DNA from: Lepturacanthus savala
Taxonomy: Eukaryota; Chordata; Actinopteri; Scombriformes; Trichiuridae
Assembly (NCBI GenBank): GCA_030544235.1
Contig: CM060463.1
Coordinates: 17,919,690 to 17,983,689, forward strand
Length of the DNA stretch: 64,000 nucleotides
Direction: 5' to 3'
Shown here: positions 25,393-36,678 of the stretch, one piece after another
Layout of the letters: every line of letters begins with the position of its first letter
How positions within the stretch are numbered: the first letter of the stretch is position 1
Notes under the pieces: generated by a model
What the model was told of the DNA's origin: nothing
The model's database searches: none
The model's input: the letters and a program-made list of their open reading frames with translations, nothing else
Translations under genes and position numbers: made by a program

Positions 25393-25997
25393 CACAGTGC
25401 TATGAATCGCTGCTCCTCATGACAAAAACCTCATAATCAGAAATCTTTACATCATATTACAACTCAGAGAGTTTTGCACCTGGAGTAACCCTTTCTAACC
25501 AGTGTTGTTCTCCCCTTTCACTAAACCCAGATATTAATGTGAGTGTCCTTATGTGAAGCAATGCACAATGTATTATGTATCATGCATCTCATTTCAACAG
25601 GGTCATTGCACTTCAGTGTTGCTGATGTCAATATTTAAATGGCCCTAGATCCGACCTTGTGTTTTCATGTCTTAGATAAAACAGGATATGATATTTTGTG
25701 GTAATAGATGACTTTATGAAGTCATGTCATTTAATTGGATGTACAAACACTAATACTCAAGTACAAATATTTAAAGAACAGCTACAGGGGATATTTGTTT
25801 TTGACATATGACAGCCGTAAAAAAATACACTATTAAGTGGCAGCTAACCAAGCTGTGCTAATAGATGATTGATTTTGCAAAACTCCTGCTAAAGAATTAT
25901 TATTGTGCCTGTAGTTGCCACTACTTCACGTTTGGGTCAATTCTTAGACACTAAATGTGGGGCTCATAATGTTGTAAAGCAGACACACACATATATC

Positions 25998-26786
25998 TAG
26001 GGTTGTCCCGATCCGATCACGTGATCGGAAATCGGGCCGATCACAGGGTTTCAGACTCAATCGTAATCGGACGTTACCTCCCGATCAGGACTCGGAAATA
26101 TTTATTCTCATTACTTACTTTAAAATCTAGTTGTGGTTAAGCGATGATAGAGTGAAACGTCTCATTTCCACAAAGAAACAGCGTCACATGCGGAATGACG
26201 GGTGGGTGGAGTTACAGTTACTCGACACTGCGCTGTGGCTTGTTGTCATTGAAAACGCCAAAAAACCCTAGACAGTAGAAGAAGAAAAAAAACAGAGCAA
26301 GAAACATATAGAAAAGCCGAGGCAAAAGACACTTGAGAAGAAAAGAAACCTTTTGAAAACCATACAGGACCATGAAGCAGAAGACGTGTGGCTAAGACAG
26401 GGGTGTCAAACTGCAGTCCTGGAGGGCCGGTGTGGGTGCAGGCTTTTGTTCAAACCAAGCAGTACCACACCTGATTCTACTAATGAAGGTCCTTAGCAAG
26501 GGCTGTAGTGGCTGATTAGTAGAAACAGGTGTGTAGCTCCTTGGTTGGAACAAAAACCTGCACCCACACCGGCCCTCCAGGACTGGAACTTGACACATGT
26601 GGGCTAAGAGCTGCAAAGAGACGACGTGTGAGGGTGTAGATCAATGCGAAGTACTAAAATTGCAGATTGAAAACTTTTGGATGTCCGAATTATTATTAAG
26701 TATCGGATTGGGACTCGGTATTGGCAGATATTCAAAATCAAATGACTCGAACTTGAGGGCAAAAAAAACTGATCGGGACATGCTTA
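25998..26786 (+). mobile_element. Non-autonomous hAT-like element, 8-bp TSD
   Basis: The termini TAGGGTTGTCCCGATC and GATCGGGACATGCTTA are imperfect inverted repeats. They are bracketed by the 8-bp direct repeat CATATATC (25990-25997 and 26787-26794). Related spacers at 18715 and 29590 read straight through this site, confirming insertion. No transposase frame is present. A second, smaller hAT-type element is nested at 26398-26601. Confidence 0.75.
26398..26601. mobile_element. hAT-type MITE (204 bp) with long hairpin arms
   Basis: It is bounded by the 8-bp target duplication GGCTAAGA (26390-26397, 26602-26609). Near its ends, CAGTCCTGGAGGGCCGGTG and its reverse complement form arms of about 28 nt, so the whole element can fold back. 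The copy of the host element in U3 (38320-38940) lacks it. A minus-strand open frame here is a by-product. Confidence 0.8.
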
Positions 26787-27157
26787 CATATATCCACTTG
26801 GGGATTAATTGGAGTCATTGAAGGTGGGGTGCAAGGCTCATGAACATGAAACAAATCACCTAAAATACCAATGTAATAGGAGCACAAATTTCAGCCAAAT
26901 ATTATTTTTGTGGAAAATTCAGCACAAACAATTACAACATTTTTACTCATGTTTTGATGATTCTGTCAGACATTGAAAAGCTCACAGAGCAAATGTGTGT
27001 AGTGGTGCTGACGGTGGTTATGATGTAAAGGGGAGGATACATCATGACACCACCCATGTACATGCTTATTTGCAGATAGGAAGTTTCTGCAGAGGAGGCT
27101 GGAAATAATCAGTATAACTGCTGATAACCTGTTCATCATAGCAACATAAAAGACAAC

Positions 27158-27626
27158 ATGATCATCCTACTGATTACCTTCATCTGCATTCTGGTTCCAG
27201 GTAATGTCCTCAAAATGTTTATTAGGTCCTGTTATTTTAATAGTGTTTATTTTCATTGCTTAACGGATTCTTCAGTGTTTATTTTATATGTTAATGTGTG
27301 TTATTTTGTTAATGCCTTTTCTCCAGGTTCTTCACTCAGAGACCGAGTCAAACAGACACCGGCTGACATTGTGAAGCATAAAAACACGGGAGAAGCTGCC
27401 AATATCTACTGTTCACACAATGTTGACAACTACGATCAAATCCTCTGGTACAAGAAATCAAACACACAGCTGCAATTGTTGGGATATGTGTATTTAAAGG
27501 GATATCCAGAGAGTGGTGTGAATGTGACGATGGACGGGGGTGCCAATAAAGGCGAGAACTGCACATTGAAAATTCACGACTTGGACGTGAGCAGCAGTGG
27601 AGTTTACTTCTGTGCTGCCAGTTACA
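27158..27626 (+). CDS. TRBV: TRB V segment V6 (family A, copy 2)
   Basis: The leader exon is 27158-27200 (same signal peptide as V4) and the V exon is 27327-27626. Intron 27201-27326 is 126 nt and stop-free. It is one codon shorter than the other A copies, in CDR2 (YVYLKGYPES). The conserved Cys, Trp, Cys and the extra ENC cysteine are present. RSS: CACATTG 27627-27633, 22-nt spacer, ACAAAAACC 27656-27664. The flanking sequence to 28230 is nearly identical to that after V4, so the duplication is young. Confidence 0.88.
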
Positions 27627-28393
27627 CACATTGCTACATATTACAGCTTCTTAGTACAAAAACCCCATCACAATTTGCCTGTATTATAGCTCACAGCCTC
27701 TTTGCACCTGTATTGACTCATTCTAACCATGGTTGGTCTCCCTCACAAAGATCTGATGATATAAAAGAGTTTCTACATGTGAAGCCACCTCCTGTTATGA
27801 AGAACAGCTGCATCTTGCTTCATCTTGTTTCAGCAGCATCACTACGATGCCTGAAATCACCTTATATCACATCCTCCTAGTCATACTTTACATTCAACAT
27901 TTTGACGTCAATATTTCATGATTAAAAGCTTTGAAACCTGTTGTTAAGATTTAAAGGCTTGACTGTCCCCTCATCTAAATTCATACATAACCAGGGGATG
28001 TATAATAAAAACATTGCTATATTTTAGATATGTCCTCTGGTTTCTCTTATAACATTTAGACTAATAATAATATTACATAAATCCCCCAAATACATATTTT
28101 ACGAATGTATATACACGGTTAAACTGTCATTTTTGATTGTGTAACTTAATACTATGATATAAATAGCTGTTATATAATAAGAATAACAAACATGCTTTAT
28201 TCCATCCATTCCAATAGGATTTTCATCATAACTCTCCTATTCCACTGTTAGACAAGTTAACATTACTAGTAGATACTTTTGTTTGTAATCTACAAGTCTT
28301 GAACCAGCAGGTAGTAAATCTTCATTGAGTCTGTGGTGGGTGTGGTGGTAGATGATGTGAGGTGGAGAATGCAGCATGAACCCCACCCCCTGT

Positions 28394-28506
<113 letters not shown>

Positions 28507-28573
28507 TACACCTTAAAACATTGTCTTTTTTTACCTGATTTACTCAGAGAAGCAGGTTTGGTCAGAACACAAC

Positions 28574-29088
28574 ATGATCTTTTTCTTCTGCATCACTTTT
28601 AATGTTATTCTGGTTTCAGGTACAGAAGTCTTTGGAGACATCAAAATGAATGAATGTTTGTTTTTATACATATTCTATGGTTATCATATATCTGGTCTAG
28701 TTCTATCTCTCATTTTTATAATTAATAGCATCATCCTCACTTGTAGTGTTTGTGTATTTGAATGTTTTTCTTTCTTTTTTCTTTTTTCCCCACAGGTTCC
28801 TCACTCAGTGACCAAGTCCACCAGAATCCAGCTGACATGTTCATCATACAGGAACAACAAGCCAATATCATCTGTTCACACACTATTCAGAATTATGACA
28901 GGATTCTCTGGTACAAACAATCAATAAATAAAGGGCTGCAGTTTTTGGGATACATGAATGTGAATACTGATTATCCTGAAGCTGGAGTCGAGATAAAAGG
29001 GAGTGCAGATAAAGGTCAAAACTGCACATTAACCATAAAGGAACTGAGCCCGAACAGCAGTGCAGTTTATTTCTGTGCTGCTAGTTTA
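28574..29088 (+). CDS. TRBV: TRB V segment V7 (family B, copy 2)
   Basis: The leader exon is 28574-28619 (MIFFFCITFNVILVSG) and the V exon is 28796-29088. The 176-nt leader intron lacks a block of about 60 nt present in V5 and V11. Changes from V5 cluster in CDR1 (QNYDR) and CDR2 (YMNVNTDYPE), plus one Gln for His in FR1. All hallmark residues are intact. RSS: CACAGTG 29089-29095, 22-nt spacer, ACAAAAACC 29118-29126. Confidence 0.88.
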
Positions 29089-30135
29089 CACAGTGCTATG
29101 AATCGATGCTCCTCATGACAAAAACCTCATAATCGGAAATCTTCACATCATATTACAACTCAGATAGTTTTGCACCTGGAGTAACCCTTTCTAACCAGTG
29201 TTGTTCTCCCCTTTCACTAAACCCAGATATTAATGGGAGTGTCCTTATGTGAAGCAATGCACAAGGTATCATGTATCATGCATCTCATTTCAACAGGGTC
29301 ATTGCATGTCAGTGTTGCTGATGTCAATATTTTAATGGCCCTAGATCCGACCTTGTGTTTTCATGTCTTAGATAAAACAGGATATGATATTTTGGGATAT
29401 TTGTTTTTGACATGTGACAGCAGTAAAAATACACTATTAAGTGGCAGCTAACCAAGCTGTGTTTATAGATGCTTGATTTTGCAAAATTCCTTCTTAATAA
29501 TTATTATTGTGCCTGTAGGTGTCGCTACTTCATGTTTGGGTCTATTCTTAGTCACTAAATATGGGGCTCATAATGTTATTAAGCACACACACATATATCC
29601 ACTTTGGGTTTAATTGGAGTCATTAAAGGTGGAGGCTCATAAACATGAAACAAATCACCTAAAATATCAAAGTGATAGCAGCACAACGTCCAGTACAAAA
29701 TTCATTTTTGTGAAAAATTTAGCACAAAAAATTAAAACATTTTTTTTCATTGCACTTCAGGGTTGCTGATGTTAATATTTAAATGGACCTAGATCCGACC
29801 TTGTGTTTTCATGTCTTAGATAAAACAGGATATGATATTTTGTGGTAATAGATGACTTTATGAAGTCATGTCATTTAATTGGATGTACAAACACTAATAC
29901 TCAAGTCCAAACATTTAAAGAACAGCTACAGGGGATATTTGTTTTTGACATATAAAAAAAAAATACACTAATAAGTGGCAGCTAACCAAGCTGTGCTTAT
30001 AGATGATTGATTTTGCGAAACCCCTGCTAAATAATTATTATTATGCCTGTTGTTGCCACTACTTCATGTTTGGGTCAATTCTTAGACACGAAATGTGGGG
30101 CTGATAATGTTATAAAGCAGACACACACATATATC

Positions 30136-30391
30136 TAGGGTTGTCCCAATCCGATCATGTGATCGGAAATCGGGCCGATCACAGGGTTTCAGACTCGATC
30201 GGAATCGGATGTTACCTCCCGATCAGGACTCGGAAATATTTATTCTCATTACTTACTTTAAAATCTAGTTGTGGTTAAGCGATGGTAGAGTGATACGTCT
30301 CATTTCCACAAAGAAACAGCGTCACATGCGGAATGACGGGTGGGTGGAGTTACAGTTACTCGACACTGCGCTGTGGCTTGTTGTCATTGAA
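30136..30391 (+). mobile_element. hAT-like element of U2, right part deleted
   Basis: It starts after CATATATC like the U1 copy. At GTCATTGAA (30383-30391) it jumps to spacer sequence that in U1 lies beyond the element's right end. In U1 both flanks of the missing segment carry TCATTGAA, so the loss fits a microhomology-mediated deletion of roughly 570 bp. Confidence 0.7.
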
Positions 30392-30580
30392 GGTGGGGTG
30401 CAAGGCTCATGAACATGAAACATGAACATGTGGAAAATTCAGCACAAAAAATTACAACATTTTTACTCATGTTTAATGATTCTGTCAGACATTGAAAAGC
30501 TCACAGAGCTGAGCTTTTCAGTGACTGAAAGTAAGGTTCTCAATCAAATTTTATGTTTTGACATTAGATAAAACAGGCCA

Positions 30581-30582
<2 letters not shown>

Positions 30583-30627
<45 letters not shown>
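30583..30627. repeat. (AT)n microsatellite at BEL2 left edge
   Basis: 45 bp of AT repeats. It directly abuts the truncated 5' LTR of BEL2. The corresponding tract in U4 is at 39218-39260. Confidence 0.95.
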
Positions 30628-30629
<2 letters not shown>

Positions 30630-31196
30630 TTTGATGATAAATACCGGCATCTAGTGGACGTTTTCGGTATCGCGCCTTCTGCGCCAATTATCCACTTCCT
30701 GGTCAGTGCGCATGTGAGTTGGTTGTATCTGGCTTCATGAACGGGACAGACACGCAGCGCTTTTCTTTCGTTTTGCATTCCCACTTGAGCCTTGGACAAT
30801 ATTTGTCTGTAAGTATTGCTTTGTGTTAGATTTGTTTAGTAAGTAAAATAGCACTGACATCTACTTGTTTTTACCCATAATTGCAATCTAAATGTTCCCA
30901 AACGTGATATTTAATGCCTTGCTATGTTTTGCTAGTCAGATTGCCTTAGCTACGCTAGGTCTCGTTCCGTGGTGCTAAAAATAGATTTCGATACGAATCT
31001 GTTTGTGTCACGTGTAGAAGATTTCTGTTGAGAAATTCATGTATATTATTTTCTTGTTTTATTTCAGTTTTACAGTGTCACAGAGATTGATGTGGAGATA
31101 TAAATAAAAAGGACAAAAGGAATTTCCACCGTGCAATCTTTTCACTGTTAGCTAGCTGTCTAGCTCTGCACAGGAACGCAGTGTGAGGGCAGCATA
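30628..31196 (+). repeat. BEL2 5' LTR, left end missing
   Basis: It is collinear with 34628-35203. The terminal TGTTCTGCC segment of the 3' LTR (34591-34627) has no counterpart here; an (AT)n tract takes its place. It ends GGGCAGCATA, then GTAAAAAGAC as in BEL1. Confidence 0.8.
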
Positions 31197-31253
31197 GTAA
31201 AAAGACAACAGCGCAGCGGGCTCAAGTAACAAGATTACAGAGGAAAAGAAATC

Positions 31254-32322
31254 ATGAGTCATCATTCAGTCAGTCCAGAACGTGAGGAGGGCGAACAGAC
31301 GCAAGTTGGAGCTAAACCAGAGCCAACCAAAAATGTTCTCCAGTTAACTGAACACCAAGAGCCCTTCCAAACACCAGAAGCCCACTCAGAAAAGTCCCAT
31401 CACTCCTCACTGTCCTCCAGTAGGAGGTCAACATTAACAGCCGCTGCCAGAGCACGGGCCAAATTAAAGGCTGCAAAGACACAACTAGATTTTGCCGAAA
31501 AAGAAGCCAGTATGAGACAGAAAGCTGAGCTCGAAGCTAACGCATTGAGGCAAAGAGCTGAACTCGAAGCCAGTCTCCATCTCCTCAGCTGTCAAAAGAA
31601 CGCTGCTGTCCGCGAGGCCGAAGCAGCCGCCTACGAGGAGGAAGAGGAGAGTGAAAGCGGGGAGAAGCTCTGCGGACCAGACGTCTCTGAAAAGCCCCTT
31701 AATGCAGCCGAACGAGTCGGTAACTATGTCCAGCAACATGCACAGCTGTGTCACAGACAACCACACCCACTGCAATCTCTGCCAGTGGAGCTTCAAAGAA
31801 CATTCGGACACCGTGATGCCGGACCCAGGCCAGCTGTTCACCAACATCCGATGCTGAATGTCACAAACATCAAAAGAGAAGAACCAAGGGTGAGGTCTTC
31901 ACCCAGAGCATATCCCAACTCACAGCCGCCCACCAACGCCCAGAGAATGACCCCACAGGAGCCACAACCAGCACAAGATCTCGCCAGGTACCTCATGCGG
32001 CGAGAGCTCGTCAGCTCTGACCTTCTCAAGTTCGATGACCGCTCTGAACATTACTGGTCATGGAAAGCATCCTTTGTGACTGCCACTCAAGATTTAAACC
32101 TCTCCTATAGAGAGGAGCTGGACTTGTTAGTTAAATGGCTTGGAGCCAAATCAGCGGAACACGCTAAAAGAATCCGCGCAGTGCACGTCCTCAATCCCGG
32201 CGCCGGCCTCAGCATGGTGTGGCAACGCCTAGAAGAATGTTATGGCACACCAGAGGTCATCGAACACGCACTGCTTAAGAAACTGGAAGATTTCCCCAAG
32301 CTGACTAACAAAGATACAACCA
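31254..32322 (+). pseudogene. BEL2 gag-like region
   Basis: The frame starts MSHHSVSPEREEGEQTQ. It continues with a long Ala/Glu/Lys-rich coiled-coil region (about residues 60-140), then the DUF1759-type block of BEL/Pao gag with DLLKFDDRSEHYWSWKASF and ELDLLVKWLGAKSAEHAKR. It breaks off after VIEHALLKKLEDFPKLTNK, at the foldback that begins an inverted pol segment. The nucleic-acid-binding and protease parts that should follow are missing. It is related to BEL1 gag but clearly a different subfamily. Confidence 0.75.
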
Positions 32323-32374
32323 GAGAACTCTGCATCTTCTCTGATGAGAGCATCAGAGAAGATGCAGAGTTCTC
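32323..32374. repeat. Perfect 24-bp foldback (inversion junction)
   Basis: The arms 32323-32346 and 32351-32374 are exact reverse complements separated by the 4-nt loop AGAG. The palindrome marks the left junction of an inverted pol fragment. Confidence 0.95.
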
Positions 32375-32530
32375 GCCTCTGAGTTGAAGTCAGTAGCACA
32401 GGGATGTAGCACCTTTTTATGTGCAGGTCTTCCAGAGCTTTTAGCGAGTCTCTCCACGTGTTCCACTGAGTCTCCTTCTCTGGATCGAGTGGAGTGTCCC
32501 ACCCCTGCTCTGTAGACAGCTCTCTCACAG
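32351..32530 (-). pseudogene. Inverted BEL2 pol fragment (end of RT/connection)
   Basis: The minus strand reads VRELSTEQGWDTPLDPEKE, then WRDSLKALEDLHIKRCYIPV, then RRELCIFSDA. These correspond in order to the end of the BEL1 pol region (RELTTESCDWDAPLPEEKY ... KELCLFCDTS). The next pol residues (VAIGAIAYLR) resume on the plus strand right after it. The segment was therefore flipped in place after the reverse transcriptase core was lost. Confidence 0.8.
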
Positions 32531-34505
32531 TAGCCATAGGCGCCATTGCTTACCTGAGAGCAGTCGCCGCTGACAGCAAACCGCATGTGGGCTTCGTCAT
32601 GGGAAAATCCAGGCTGGCCCCCCGTCCTGCCCATACCATCCCCCGCCTTGAGCTCTGTGCAGCCGTGCTAGCTGTGCGGATGTACGAGCTGATCAGAGAC
32701 GAGATGGACATTGATGTGGATGCCGTCAGGTTTTTCACTGACAGTAGAATCGTGCTTGGCTACATCCATAATTCGTCAAGAAGATTCTATGTCTATGTAG
32801 CCAACAGTGTGACCCGCATCAGGCAGTCCACCCATCCAGACCAGTGGTCCTACACCCCTACAGACCTAAATCCTGCGGACCATGCCACCAGGTTCATGCC
32901 GGCAGCAGAGCTACAGCAAAGCAGTTGGCTCACTGGTCCCAGCTTCCTTACATGTGAGAACACAGAGCAGAGGAGGCTTCAGAACACAATGTCTTCACCC
33001 TCGTCGAACCCGAAGCAGACGCAGAGATCCGGCCAGAGGTTACTATTCTGGCCACCAGAGCCCTGGATGCTGGTCTGGGGTCTCAGCGCTTCGAAAGATT
33101 CTCTAACTGGAGAAGCCTCTGCAAAGCCACTGCCAGGCTCATCCATGTTGCCGCATCCTTCAAAGGCAATCCAGCCAGCTCAGTACGCAAAAGGTGGGGC
33201 TCGTTCAGAGACACACTCACCCCAAGCGAGCTGTCCCATGCAGAGAGCGTCATCATCCGTGCTGTCCAGCATGACGCCTACAAAACTGAACTAGACTGCC
33301 TCAGGGAGGGCAGAGAACTTCCCAAACAAAGTCCCCTCAAGAAGCTCAACCCAGTGACTGACGAAAGTGGCCTGCTGCGGGTCGGAGGTCGCATCTCATC
33401 CGCCCTGGACCTGCCAAGGGAAGAGAAGCATCCTCTGATTATCCCACACACTCACCACATCGCCACAGTGCTGGTGAGGTACTACCACGAACAAGTAGTA
33501 CATCAGGGGCGCCACATAACAGAGGGTGCCGTGAGAGCAGCCGGATACTGGATCATCAGAGGTAAGCATCTGGTGTCTGCTGTCATCCATAGGTGTGTGA
33601 TCTGCCGCAAACCATGGGCCATCATGACGCGGCGGACAAGAGGAGGAAGTGCGGACAGTAAGCGCTGGGCAGTGATATTCACATGCATGTCGACCAGGGC
33701 TGTCCACTTTGAGCTCATAGAGTCCATGACTACCGACAGCTTCATCAATGCTTTGAGAATATTTTTTGCCATCCGTGGCCCGGCCAAGCTTCTCCGTTCC
33801 GACAGAGGGACTAACTTTGTTGGGGCCTGTAAAGAGCTGGGCATCGACTCAGAAGACTCACCAGTTTCAACTTACCTCCAGGGCAGGGGGTGCTCCTGGA
33901 TCTTTAACCCGCCCCATTCTTCACATATGGGGGGGGCGTGGGAAAGACTCATCGGCGTTGCCAGGCGCATCCTGGATGCCATGCTGCTACAGACAGCGCA
34001 CACTCGCCTGACACATGAGGTGTTGAGCACCCTTATGGCCGAAGTCATGGCTATAATGAATGCAAGACCCCTCGTACCTGTGTCGTCCGACCCAGATGCA
34101 CACACAGTCCTTACCCCAGCTATGCTACTGACCCAGAAGATGAGTACCGTCTCCGCGCCCTCTGGAAACTTCCAGATGGCGGAATTGCATGGAAAGCAGT
34201 GGAAACATGTGCAGTGCCTTGCAAACACCTTCTGGAAGAGATGGAGGAGAGACTACCTATCCACGCTGCAGGGACGCCAAAAGTGGACCGCCGAGAGGCC
34301 GAGCGTCAAGATCGGCGACGTCGTCTTACTCAAGGACAGCCAAGCCCACAGGAATGAATGGCCTGTGGGATTGATCGTCAACACGCTGCCGAGCGGAGAC
34401 AAGAGGATCCGCAAGGTGGAAGTGAAGATTGTTAGAGACGGAACTGTGAAAGTTCTTCTGAGACCCGTCTCAGAGATCGTCGTTCTGCTTTCTGAAGAAA
34501 ACTGA
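32531..34505 (+). pseudogene. BEL2 RNase H and integrase region, disrupted
   Basis: The RNase H part reads RLELCAAVLA and FFTDSRIVLGYIHN, then a PADHATR motif. A frame change lies between about 33000 and 33330. From 33354 an open frame of 383 codons encodes the integrase. The zinc-binding HHCC-like part (YHEQVVHQGRHIT, CVICRK) is followed by the catalytic core with SDRGTNF and GGAWERLI, and a C-terminal DUF5641-like domain. Between the zinc finger and MTRRTRGG the segment expected to carry the first catalytic Asp is missing. It is not expected to be active. Confidence 0.8.
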
Positions 34506-34590
34506 AGACCATATCCTTTTGAAATTGAAGTTTATTTTGTGATAAAGTTAAAGTTTGTAGTAGCATAATAGTTATATGCCAAGCAGGGAG

Positions 34591-35203
34591 TGTTCTGCCT
34601 TCTATAAGAAGCCCTGACTGAGTCTCTATAGGTTTGATGATAAATACCGGCATCTAGTGGACGTTTTCGGTATTGCGCCTTCTGCGCCAATTATCCACTT
34701 CCTGGTCAGTGCGCATGTGAGTTGGTTGTATCTGGCTTCATGAACGGGACAGACACGCAGCGCTTTTCTTTCGTTTTGCATTCCCACTTCCCACAGCCTT
34801 GGACAATATTTGTCTGTAAGTATTGCTTTGTGTTAGATTTGTTTAGTAAGTAAAATAGCACTGACATCTACTTGTTTTTACCCATAATTGCGATCTAAAT
34901 GTTCCCAAACGTGATATTTAATGCCTTGCTATGTTTTGCTAGTCAGATTGCCTTAGCTACGCTAGGTCTCGTTCCGTGGTGCTAAAAATAGATTTCGATA
35001 CGAATCTGTTTGTGTCACGTGTAGAAGATTTCTGATGAGAAATTCATGTATATTATTTTCTTGTTTTATTTCAGTTTCACAGTGTCAAAGAGATTGATGT
35101 GGAGATATAAATAAAAAGGACAAAAGGAATTTCCACCGTGCAATCTTTTCACTGTTAGCTAGCTGTCTAGCTCTGCACAGGAACACAGTGTGAGGGCAGC
35201 ATA
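34591..35203 (+). repeat. BEL2 3' LTR
   Basis: It starts TGTTCTGCC after the purine-rich AAGCAGGGAG and ends GGGCAGCATA. It contains an AATAAA-like AAATAAAAAGG near 35109. It is longer than the 5' LTR, which lost its first bases. Confidence 0.75.
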
Positions 35204-35347
35204 GTGGTTGTGATGTAAAGGGGAGGATACATCATGACCCCACCCATGTACATGCTTATTTGCAGATAGGAAGTTTCTGCAGAGGAGGCTGGAAATAATC
35301 AGTATAACTGCTGATAACCTGTTCATCATAGCAACATAAAAGACAAC

Positions 35348-35819
35348 ATGATCATCCTACTGATTACCTTCATCTGCATTCTGGTTCCAGGTTATATCCT
35401 CAAAATGTTTATTAAGTCCTGTTATTTTAATAGTGTTTATCTTCATTGCTTAACAGATTCATCAGTGTTTATTTTACATGTTAATGTGTGTTATTTTGTT
35501 AATGCCTTTTCTCCAGGTTCTTCACTCAGAGACCGAGTCAACCAGACACCAACTGACATTGTGAAGCATAAAAACACGGGAGAAGCTGCCAATATCTACT
35601 GTTCACACAATGTTGACAACTACGATCGAATCCTCTGGTACAAGAAATCAAACACACAGCTGCAATTGCTGGGATATGTGAATTATAACAATCCAAATCC
35701 AGAGAGTGGTGTGAATGTGACGATGGGAGGGAGTGCCAGTAAAGGCGAGAACTGCACATTGAAAATTCACGACTTCGACGTGAGCAGCAGTGGAGTTTAC
35801 TTCTGTGCTGCCAGTTACA
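35348..35819 (+). CDS. TRBV: TRB V segment V8 (family A, copy 3)
   Basis: The leader exon is 35348-35390 and the V exon is 35517-35819. The intron is 126 nt and open. Copy-specific changes are Thr for Ala in FR1 (QTPTD), CDR1 VDNYDR, CDR2 YVNYNNPN, GGSASKG and DFDV in FR3. All hallmark Cys/Trp residues and the extra ENC cysteine are kept. RSS: CACATTG 35820-35826, 22-nt spacer, ACAAAAACC 35849-35857. BEL2 ends only about 145 bp before the leader ATG, so the proximal promoter is mostly kept but upstream elements are replaced. Confidence 0.88.
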
Positions 35820-36678
35820 CACATTGCTACATATTACAGCTTCTTAGTACAAAAACCCCATCACAATTTGCCTGAATTATAGCTCACAGCCTCTTTGCAC
35901 CTGTAATGACTCATTCTAACCATGGTTGGTCTCCCTCACAAAGATCTGATGATATAAAAGAGTTTCTACATGTGAAGCCACCTCCTGTTATGAAGAACAG
36001 CTGCATCTTGCTCCATCTTGTTTCAGCAGCATCACTACGATGCCTGAAATCACCTTATATCACATCCTCCTAGTCATATTTTACATTCAACATGATGTCA
36101 ATATTCCATGATTAAAAGCTTTGAAACCTGTTGTTAAGATTTAAAGGCTTGACTGTCCCATCATCTAAATTCATACATAACCAGGAGATGTATAATAAAA
36201 ACATTGCTATATTTTAGATATGTCCTCTGGTTTCTCTTATAACATTTAGACTAATAATATTACATAAATCCCCCAAATGCATATTTTACAAATGTATATA
36301 CACAGTTATACTGTCATTTGTTTAACTTAATTCTATAATATAAATAGCTGTTATATAATAAGAATAACAAACATGCTTTATTCCATCCATTCCAATTGGA
36401 TTATCATCAAAACTCTCCTATTCCACTGTTAGACAAGTTAACATTACTAGTAGATACATTTGTTTGTAATCTACAAGTCTTGAACCAGCAGGCAGTAAAT
36501 CTTCATTGAGTCTGTGGTGGGTGTGGTGGTAGATGATGTGAGGTGGAGAATGCAGCATGAACCCCACCCCCTGTCCACCCAGCCACACACACACACACAC
36601 ACACTCACACACACACCTTAAAACATTGTCTTTGTTATCCTGATTTACTCAGAGAAGGAGGTTTGGTCAGAACACAAC

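Larger units (their letters stand above)
23322..26993 (+). repeat. Tandem V unit U1 (A-V then B-V)
   Basis: First of five direct repeats. The unit starts with the GTGTGTAGTGGTGCTGACGG promoter-side motif and carries V4 and V5. It ends with a spacer holding a hAT-like element (25998-26786) that itself contains a MITE. It differs from U2-U5 in keeping this nested pair. Confidence 0.8.
30628..35203 (+). mobile_element. Defective BEL/Pao LTR retrotransposon (BEL2)
   Basis: Order on the plus strand: 5' LTR (its first ~37 bp missing), gag, an inverted pol fragment, RNase H, integrase and 3' LTR. The reverse transcriptase core is absent. The two LTRs differ at only about eight sites by eye. The 3' LTR is followed directly by the promoter-side sequence of V8 (GGTTGTGATGTAAAG), so it replaced or interrupted the left end of unit U3. 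Confidence 0.85.

Noticed and set aside
33396..34228. Minus-strand open frames over BEL2 integrase
   Set aside because: Shadow frames of the plus-strand integrase region.
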